This document shows, one piece after another, positions 58,557 to 64,000 of a stretch of DNA of 64,000 nt. Under the pieces are notes generated by a model. That model did no database searches. It was not told the DNA's origin and was given only the letters and a program-made list of their open reading frames with translations. How positions within the stretch are numbered: position 1 is the first letter of the stretch; each line of letters starts with the position of its first letter. The position numbers and the translations under genes are program-made. The stretch is from Thalassotalea euphylliae (lineage in GTDB: Bacteria > Pseudomonadota > Gammaproteobacteria > Enterobacterales > Alteromonadaceae): the NCBI RefSeq assembly GCF_003390395.1, contig NZ_QUOV01000001.1:744001-808000 (forward strand). The letters are read 5' to 3'.

Positions 58557-59078
58557 ATGCTCACAATTTTAGCTAAGTTATTTCAGGCGTTACATTCGGA
58601 AAATTCAACACGCCAAATTGCTGCCGCGGTCGCGTTAGCGCTTATTTTTGCATTATCTCCTTTGCTTTCGTTACAAGCCTTTTTCATTTTATTTGTTGTA
58701 CTGCTAATTCGTGTGCACTTGGCGTCGTTTTTAGTGGCCATCACAGTATTTGAAGGGGTGAGGGTGATGCTCAACACTACCATCATCAATATTGGTGAGA
58801 GCTTATTAACCACCGCTAGCTTGCAAAGCCTATTTACTGGCTTGTATCAATTTGACGTATTTAAGCTGGCGCAATTACATCATACTTTCAATTTAGGAGC
58901 GTTAATACTTGGTGTTGCCTTGGCTATTCCGCTGTACTTCGTCACTAAAATCTTAATTGATAAATATCGCGAGCATATTAAAGCCTTCTTCGAGCGCTTA
59001 GCTATAGTCAAGGCACTCAAAGCGAGTCGGGTATTTGCCATTTATCAGGAATTGCCAAAGCTGGGAGGTCGAGCATGA
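58557..59078 (+). CDS. TIGR03546-family membrane protein
   Basis: 173 residues with three to four membrane helices and a basic C-terminal tail. The start MLTILAKLFQALHSENSTRQIAAAVALALIFALSPLLSLQAFFIL fits the TIGR03546 family, related in pattern to DUF2062 proteins. Function unknown. ATG at 58557 follows CAGGAGAGT. It overlaps the next gene by four bases, and TIGR03546/TIGR03545 are known as a linked pair. Confidence 0.85.
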   Translation: MLTILAKLFQALHSENSTRQIAAAVALALIFALSPLLSLQAFFILFVVLLIRVHLASFLVAITVFEGVRVMLNTTIINIGESLLTTASLQSLFTGLYQFDVFKLAQLHHTFNLGALILGVALAIPLYFVTKILIDKYREHIKAFFERLAIVKALKASRVFAIYQELPKLGGRA

Positions 59079-60871
59079 GCAAAGTGATCCGCTGGCAAGG
59101 GCTAATCGCTTTTGTCGTTATTCTGGCCCTTATTCTTGGCTCTGTGGTGCTATTTGCTGGGCCGATTGCCAAAATGGCGATTGAGCGCTTCGGTGGCAAT
59201 TACACTGGTGCAGAAGTGAATGTTGACAAGGTCGATGTAAACTTCGCACCTTTTGGTGTCGAAATTTGGCAGCTGCAAGCAACCGACCCCAAAGCGCCAG
59301 AGCAAAACATGGTCGCTTTTGAACACGCAGACGCAAGCGTTGATTTGTGGCCATTCTTATTTGGCAAAACTATTGTTGAAAATGTTGAAGTTAAGGCGTT
59401 GAGCTTTAACACTGCTCGTCAATCGGCTGGCCGTGTTTATCGAGCGCCAGACGAATCTGCGATTGGCAATATGACTGAGCAGTGGCAAGACGACATACAG
59501 GCCAATTTACCTGATCCCAATGAGCTGCTTGCGCAAAGTAACTTACTGACGGTGCAACGAGCCAAAGCACTGGAAGCCACTTACCAGCAAGAAAAAGATT
59601 TGGTTGAGCGCACTAAAGCTAAATTACCAACCAAAGAAACCTTAAAAGATTACCAAGCTCGCGTTAAAGCTTTAGGCGACGTAAAAGTAAAGTCACTGGC
59701 TGATATTGAAAAAATCAAAGCAGATTTTGACAAATTAAAAGCTGACTTTAAGCAAGAGCGTGAAAAGATCAAACAAGCAAAAGCTGATGTTATTGCGGCT
59801 AAAAATAGGTTAAGCGAGCAAGTCGTTGCCCTTAAAAATGCGCCGAGTGAAGATTGGCAAAATATTTCACAGCAATACCAATTGCAAACGCTAGAGGCGG
59901 AAGACTTCGCTCACTTGTTGTTTGGCGACAAAGCCCGAGAATACTATCAATGGGCAGATATTGTGTTTGCTCATGTTAAGCCATTACTCGCGAATAAAGG
60001 TGATGGTGAGCAGGTAGCGAGTGAGCAAACAGCTCTTGCTAAAGAACAAGGCCGCTTTGTGCACTTTGAGGAAGACTCTCCACTACCTGATTTCTGGTTA
60101 AAACAAGGTAGTGTAGAAGTGGTTGCAGGTGACGCGCGTTATCAAGCTAAGCTCAGCGATATTACGATGCAACATTGGCTAATCGACAAGGCTAGTGATA
60201 TCAAAATCACTGCGGATGGGATTCAAAGTCAGGGAGCACTAGATGCGGCTCTGGACTTCACGCTTGATGCTAGCCAGCAACTGACCAGTCAAGGTAATTG
60301 GCAGTTGACCAAGCTACCTCTGCAAAATATTGGCTTACAAGAAACCGATAACCTAACGCTGCAACTGGTGTCTGCTTTACTGTCGGTTGCCGGTAATATG
60401 TCGGTCAATAACGGCGAGCTGGCACTCACCAGTGATTTTGATTTAGCCAGTAGCCAATTTGATGGTAGTGCCGATTCGAAAATTGCCAATGTGGTACTTG
60501 ATACCCTTAAAGCGAATCAAGCGTTGGGCTTAACCGTCAATGCTAATGGTAATTGGTTATCACCTAGCTGGGGCGTTAGTTCAGACTTAGAGAATATTTT
60601 GGGTAATGCACTAGCGCAACAAGTAGAGACTAAGCTGGCCGGCTTTAAGAGTGAGTTGCAAGCTGGACTCAACGATAAAATGTCAGGCTCATTATCGCTC
60701 GGTGAAGGGCAGTTGGGTGAATTACTTGATTTTGAAACCTTGCTGAATGACAGCGATAAAGCCTTTGAGAATTTAGCGAATAACGATGTGGTAAAACAGC
60801 AACGTAAAAAGCTAGAAGATAAAGCAAAAGACAAAATTAAAGACAAGCTAGGTAAGCTGTTTGGCGGTTAA
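59075..60871 (+). CDS. TIGR03545-family protein
   Basis: 598 residues. One N-terminal membrane helix (LIAFVVILALILGSVVLFAG), then a large extracytoplasmic part with a strand-rich start (YTGAEVNVDKVDVNFAPFGVEIWQLQATDP) reminiscent of AsmA-like proteins, a long lysine/glutamate coiled coil (about residues 170-265), and a C-terminal strand-rich part ending in a charged KLEDKAKDKIKDKLGKLFGG tail. An AsmA-like bridging role is only an inference. Translationally coupled to the upstream gene. Confidence 0.85.
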   Translation: MSKVIRWQGLIAFVVILALILGSVVLFAGPIAKMAIERFGGNYTGAEVNVDKVDVNFAPFGVEIWQLQATDPKAPEQNMVAFEHADASVDLWPFLFGKTIVENVEVKALSFNTARQSAGRVYRAPDESAIGNMTEQWQDDIQANLPDPNELLAQSNLLTVQRAKALEATYQQEKDLVERTKAKLPTKETLKDYQARVKALGDVKVKSLADIEKIKADFDKLKADFKQEREKIKQAKADVIAAKNRLSEQVVALKNAPSEDWQNISQQYQLQTLEAEDFAHLLFGDKAREYYQWADIVFAHVKPLLANKGDGEQVASEQTALAKEQGRFVHFEEDSPLPDFWLKQGSVEVVAGDARYQAKLSDITMQHWLIDKASDIKITADGIQSQGALDAALDFTLDASQQLTSQGNWQLTKLPLQNIGLQETDNLTLQLVSALLSVAGNMSVNNGELALTSDFDLASSQFDGSADSKIANVVLDTLKANQALGLTVNANGNWLSPSWGVSSDLENILGNALAQQVETKLAGFKSELQAGLNDKMSGSLSLGEGQLGELLDFETLLNDSDKAFENLANNDVVKQQRKKLEDKAKDKIKDKLGKLFGG

Positions 60872-60950
60872 GAGTAGCTGAACTGAGCTTTACCTTAGCT
60901 AGCGACAAGGCTAGTGACAATGCCAGTCACTAGTACAGGTCACCAGAATG

Positions 60951-60978
60951 AAAGCCCAGCGATGGGCTTTTCTTTTTT
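60951..60978. terminator. Terminator between the TIGR03545 gene and the SnoaL-like gene
   Basis: AAAGCCCA and TGGGCTTT pair around GCGA; T-rich sequence follows on the plus strand. Confidence 0.8.
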
Positions 60979-61015
60979 CTTTTCTTTCGCGTTTAATTGC
61001 AAACGGCTGTGCACT

Positions 61016-61462
61016 TTAGTTACTGGGACTTTTAGTTGAGGGAATGGGTAAGTTATGTGCTTGTAGAAAACTCAGCTTATCCCAGTATCCACGTTGCATC
61101 ACAATTAAACCGTTTTGAATGTGGAAAAAGCCGCAGCCTCTTAAGCCAATCGGATCTTTCCATTCCAATATTGCCCATTCACCGTCTTGAAAAATATTGT
61201 CGACGATACACACCATTTCGGCATTGGCGAACTCTTCGCGGAACATTTGATAAATCGCCTGCTTACCCACAACAGGTTCATTGGCGACTTGATGATTAAC
61301 CGCATCACTGTGATAGAAACTACTCAGTAGTTCAGCGTCTCCAGCATTAAATGCAGCAACCCACTGTTTTACTATCTCTTTGGATGATGCGCTCGTTGCC
61401 TTTTCTGTCTTACCATCGGTACTTGTATTGGTACTTGCATCGGTATTTGCATCGCTATTCAT
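61016..61462 (-). CDS. SnoaL-like (NTF2-fold) protein
   Basis: 148 residues. A low-complexity N-terminus (MNSDANTDASTNTSTDGKTE) is followed by the cone-like NTF2 fold: VKQWVAAFNAGDAELLSSFYHSDAVNHQVANEPVVGKQAIYQMFREEF, then WAILEWKDPIGLRGCGFFHIQNGLIVMQRGYWDK. The family includes polyketide cyclases and steroid isomerase-like enzymes; the specific role is unknown. ATG at 61462 is used for its AAAAGG site; the frame is open further upstream. Confidence 0.85.
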   Translation of the reverse strand: MNSDANTDASTNTSTDGKTEKATSASSKEIVKQWVAAFNAGDAELLSSFYHSDAVNHQVANEPVVGKQAIYQMFREEFANAEMVCIVDNIFQDGEWAILEWKDPIGLRGCGFFHIQNGLIVMQRGYWDKLSFLQAHNLPIPSTKSPSN

Positions 61463-61748
61463 TTGTGACCTTTTCATATTATTCCCATTTTGGCATACAA
61501 CCCAATCTTTCATTGCAAAATGCAATGAGGATCTCTCGCAATGTGCAAATAGCTTATTTTAATTTACATGTATAACAGCCTAAGCGTTTGAAAGATATGG
61601 ATTAAATATGTTGGTGTTAGTTTTGCTTTAACGAATGTTGTGTAAAGCGTTACTTAGCGAGTGAATTAAACAGCATATCGCCAGTAATGTTTTATCGTTT
61701 TAACAACTATACACGAGTTTGAAACCTCGTAAGCAGTAAGGAGTGGCT

Positions 61749-62375
61749 GTGAAGAAGGCTAGTTTATCAAACATGTTGTTGGGGTTGATATTGTGCTGCT
61801 GTGCAGTTTCTCTCAAAACTCAGGCGGCATTAATTACTTACGAAACCCAAGGCTTTACAGGCAATTTTTCCAGTTTAGATTTGAAAACCATCTGGCTGAA
61901 TTTAGATGGTGATATCAATTCACAGTCGCTTGATGAATTTGAGCGGATATGGTCGGGCAATCAAACCTTTAGTCATCTAACGGTTGAGCTGAACCTTGCA
62001 GAAGATACTGTTTGGACACTACAAGCTGGCTTAGACGCGGGCTTAGGCGCCCAAGTTTATTTAGACGGTACATCTATTTTTAAAGACAGCACCGATCTGT
62101 GGTGGGCGTATAATTGGAATCACAGCGATACGGTTAAAATTGAAAACCTAAACCTTAGCCAAGGCTCACATCGGCTTGAATTTTATTGGTTAGAAAACTG
62201 CTGTAACGGCTTTAATAGCATTAGGTTTACCGAGCAAAGTTCAGGTGTTACTTCGGTGCTAAATCGAGCGGCACTCAGCTCATTTGAAATCCCAAATCCT
62301 GCTTCAATTTCACTGTTAGGATTGGCCTTAGTCGGTTTATTTTTTACTAGCTTTAAACGTGATTACTCGCATTAA
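61749..62375 (+). CDS. PEP-CTERM sorting-signal protein, CCxG type
   Basis: 208 residues. A signal peptide (LSNMLLGLILCCCAVSLKTQA) leads to a beta-rich domain (VELNLAEDTVWTLQAGLDAGLGAQVYLDGTSIF) with ENCCNGFNSIRF. The tail IPNPASISLLGLALVGLFF then FKRDYSH is a PEP-CTERM variant: short motif, helix, basic end. Such proteins are exported and cleaved by an exosortase, usually for the cell surface or EPS. GTG at 61749 follows AAGGAG by six bases. Confidence 0.88.
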   Translation: MKKASLSNMLLGLILCCCAVSLKTQAALITYETQGFTGNFSSLDLKTIWLNLDGDINSQSLDEFERIWSGNQTFSHLTVELNLAEDTVWTLQAGLDAGLGAQVYLDGTSIFKDSTDLWWAYNWNHSDTVKIENLNLSQGSHRLEFYWLENCCNGFNSIRFTEQSSGVTSVLNRAALSSFEIPNPASISLLGLALVGLFFTSFKRDYSH

Positions 62376-62510
62376 AACTGTTCGCTTGTAAAAAGCGTAA
62401 TCAAAATACGATTTACGAGCAAAGACTAGATTAACTAGGTAACGAGTTTGACAAGACAAGGACGTCGCATGATTATATTTCGACATCGAATAATCACTAA
62501 TTCGATAGCG

Positions 62511-62891
62511 CTATCGAGCACTTGTCTCTGCTAGATTATTACTTAACAGAATAACGCTTAATGCGATTAATGAGATGTTGGTCGTCACCGGATTAAAGGC
62601 TTCAATTAACAGTTGCGCCTGCATTAAGGCGACAAAGCTTAATAAACCAATTAAAGCCAGAATATTCAGAACAACTAGAGGCTTGTGTCGATAAAATAAA
62701 AGTAAGGTGATACCAAACAGTATTTCACCGACACCTGCTGCTTTGGTAATAAGGTACGAATACTCTGCTGAAAAAACAAAGCTGGCTGTCATCTGTTTTT
62801 CAAGCGGTGCGATATGGACGAGCTTGGGAAATAGACCGTGGTAAATCCAGCTAAAACTGACAATAATTCTGGCGATTTGAATGGGTGACAT
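62511..62891 (-). CDS. DoxX-like membrane protein
   Basis: 126 residues with four hydrophobic helices. IARIIVSFSWIYHGLFPKLVHIAPLEKQM and SYLITKAAGVGEILFGITLLLFYRHK fit the DoxX-like family. Members are small quinone- or thiol-related membrane proteins of uncertain role. ATG at 62891 follows AAGGA eight bases upstream. It is followed on the same strand side by nothing recognisable in 62376-62510. Confidence 0.8.
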   Translation of the reverse strand: MSPIQIARIIVSFSWIYHGLFPKLVHIAPLEKQMTASFVFSAEYSYLITKAAGVGEILFGITLLLFYRHKPLVVLNILALIGLLSFVALMQAQLLIEAFNPVTTNISLIALSVILLSNNLAETSAR

Positions 62892-62973
62892 AACCACTTC
62901 CTTGTTGTCAGTTGCTTGTTCGTTGTAGGGGGGATAGTTTAAGGGCCAACGAATATGGATAAATGCTTAGCTG

Positions 62974-63324
62974 CTAGCACTTGGCTTTTAGGTAGCTAGT
63001 TCTATCTATGTCGAGTACTTCGATTGAGATTTCACAATTTGCTAATGCTAACGGCATTAGCGCGTTCAATACACTTGTACTTAGCAGTTGTTTTTGCTCT
63101 TCACTGCGACCTGAAAGTATTTTGAGTGTGATATGAATAAAGTCTGACTGGCTCTTTTTTGATTGGTTACTGCCTACTTGATAGCTGTTAAAGCTATGGG
63201 CTCTGATTTTAATATCGTTGCCGTCAGGCTCAAATAGGTTACTTGCCAATGCTCCTTGAAAAACGGCTGAAACAAGCTTGTTGCTATCAAGTGTACTGGC
63301 GTGTTCGATAATGCAATGGGGCAT
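62974..63324 (-). CDS. 5-carboxymethyl-2-hydroxymuconate isomerase family protein
   Basis: 116 residues. MPHCIIEHASTLDSNKLVSAVFQGALASNLFEPDGNDIKIRAHSF and the late ISIEVLDIDRTSYLKAKC fit the CHMI (HpcD) family, related to tautomerases with an N-terminal catalytic proline, here Pro2. The classic role is in homoprotocatechuate breakdown, but no other pathway genes lie nearby, so the substrate may differ. Confidence 0.85.
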   Translation of the reverse strand: MPHCIIEHASTLDSNKLVSAVFQGALASNLFEPDGNDIKIRAHSFNSYQVGSNQSKKSQSDFIHITLKILSGRSEEQKQLLSTSVLNALMPLALANCEISIEVLDIDRTSYLKAKC

Positions 63325-63392
63325 TTTCTAGTTTAAATTGCTAGTTTAAAGTTTTATGAAAGTAGCCTAATGCTACCTAATTGAAAGACAAG

Positions 63393-63433
63393 AAAAAAGC
63401 GCTAACTTATCAGGTGATAAATAGCGCTTTTTT
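63393..63433. terminator. Terminator between the CHMI-family gene and srmB
   Basis: AAAAAAGCGCTA and TAGCGCTTTTTT are perfect 12-base arms; inside them, CTTATCA and TGATAAA add an inner stem around GG. Confidence 0.82.
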
Positions 63434-63519
63434 ATTCTTTTGAAATAACGACAAGTTAACAGGAGTCACTTACTTAGTAGCTTATGTAAGTGCTTTTGTC
63501 GTTATAATTAGTGGGGCTA

Positions 63520-64000
63520 TTACTTTTTCTTCGCCGATTTCTTTGCTACTTTTTTCGCGATTTTCTTCGCTTTAGCTTTTTTCTGTGCTGCCGATTTTTT
63601 CACTTTTGGCTTTTTCATCGGCACTTTCGCTTCTTTAAATTTCGGTCTTAGCTCGTCAATCACACGACGTTGTAGGCGCTCTTTGGTATAGCGCTCAATC
63701 TTACCGATGGAAAGCATATCGTGTGCTTCTACCAATGAAATTGCGGTGCCTTTGTTACCAGCACGGCCAGTACGGCCAATACGGTGCAAGTAAATATCGG
63801 CTTTGCGTGGCATATCAAAGTTAATCACGTGGGTGATATCGTCGATATCTAAACCACGGGCTGCAACATCGGTTGCTACTAAGACATTAAGCTCACCTTT
63901 GCGCAAGCGATCAACCGCGCTGTTACGCTTGTCTTGTGGCATTTTACCTTCTAACCAAACACATGGAATGTCAGCGCTGTAGAGTTTGCCCGATAAGAAC
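63520..64000 (-). CDS. srmB: ATP-dependent RNA helicase SrmB, C-terminal part
   Basis: 160 codons up to the window edge; the N-terminal helicase core is missing. The helicase C domain is present: NVLVATDVAARGLDIDDITHVINFDMPRKADIYLHRIGRTGRAGNKGTAISLVEAHD, then a lysine/alanine tail. RIGRTGRAG is motif VI. ERLQRRVIDELRPK matches SrmB, which helps early 50S subunit assembly. The Lys-rich tail would bind rRNA. Confidence 0.92.
   Translation of the reverse strand, partial: FLSGKLYSADIPCVWLEGKMPQDKRNSAVDRLRKGELNVLVATDVAARGLDIDDITHVINFDMPRKADIYLHRIGRTGRAGNKGTAISLVEAHDMLSIGKIERYTKERLQRRVIDELRPKFKEAKVPMKKPKVKKSAAQKKAKAKKIAKKVAKKSAKKK

Noticed and set aside
1..64000. Possible defence island, prophage or integrative element
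   Set aside because: No integrase, transposase, phage structural, restriction, toxin-antitoxin or CRISPR signatures were seen; the tRNA-Arg duplicates carry no att-like island beyond them.

Overview
The window looks like a chromosomal segment of a marine gammaproteobacterium of the order Alteromonadales, most likely family Colwelliaceae (Thalassotalea or Colwellia type). The basis is moderate-to-low GC, a complete Na+-translocating NADH:quinone reductase operon (nqrABCDEF-apbE-nqrM), a Na+-pumping oxaloacetate decarboxylase (oadGAB), FabV, a periplasmic nitrate reductase operon, a PEP-CTERM protein, and the gammaproteobacterial gene orders ampG-yajG-bolA and recX-alaS-lysC-csrA-tRNA-Ser-tRNA-Arg. 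The taxon is an inference from content; no search was run.

Layout. 1-3980: a truncated secreted gluzincin peptidase, a GNAT acetyltransferase whose tail runs into a small inverted-repeat element, a chromate transporter and two small proteins. 4100-10760: a minus-strand block (AmpG permease, hypotheticals, cyclophilin, YajG-type lipoprotein, RlmG) facing AlkB-like and BolA genes. 10990-15440: a DctQMP TRAP transporter and fabV. 15820-23250: the nqr operon with its maturation factors ApbE and NqrM. 23400-29050: Sel1-repeat protein, dinB, a frameshifted GNAT, a heme-binding chemoreceptor and a secreted metallo-beta-lactamase-fold hydrolase. 29220-37640: recX, alaS, lysC, csrA, an M16 protease, tRNA-Ser(GCT) and three tRNA-Arg(ACG). 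37640-38580: a gene-free stretch with decayed tRNA-Arg copies, a duplicated terminator unit and repeated operator-like palindromes. 38580-44350: oadGAB, pdxH, an M20 amidohydrolase and a small acidic protein. 44380-49360: napEFDABC on the minus strand. 49500-54480: tmcA, a Fur-type palindrome between two unknown small genes and an ABC-2 exporter. 54500-64000: small hypotheticals, tal, yaaA, the TIGR03546/TIGR03545 pair, a SnoaL-like protein, a PEP-CTERM protein, a DoxX-like protein, a CHMI-family protein and the C-terminal part of srmB.

How it fits together. The window is dominated by Na+-coupled energetics (NQR and OAD both export Na+; the TRAP transporter is of a family that normally uses the Na+ gradient), anaerobic nitrate respiration and core translation/regulation genes. 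No prophage, CRISPR array or defence island is visible. The least explained parts are the 16-bp-TIR element at 1486-1752, the decaying tRNA-Arg array at 37440-37965, the perfect Fur-type palindrome shared by an ABC exporter and two unknown small genes (51967-54473), a LexA-type box buried in a terminator stem upstream of dinB, and two small genes that look frameshifted.
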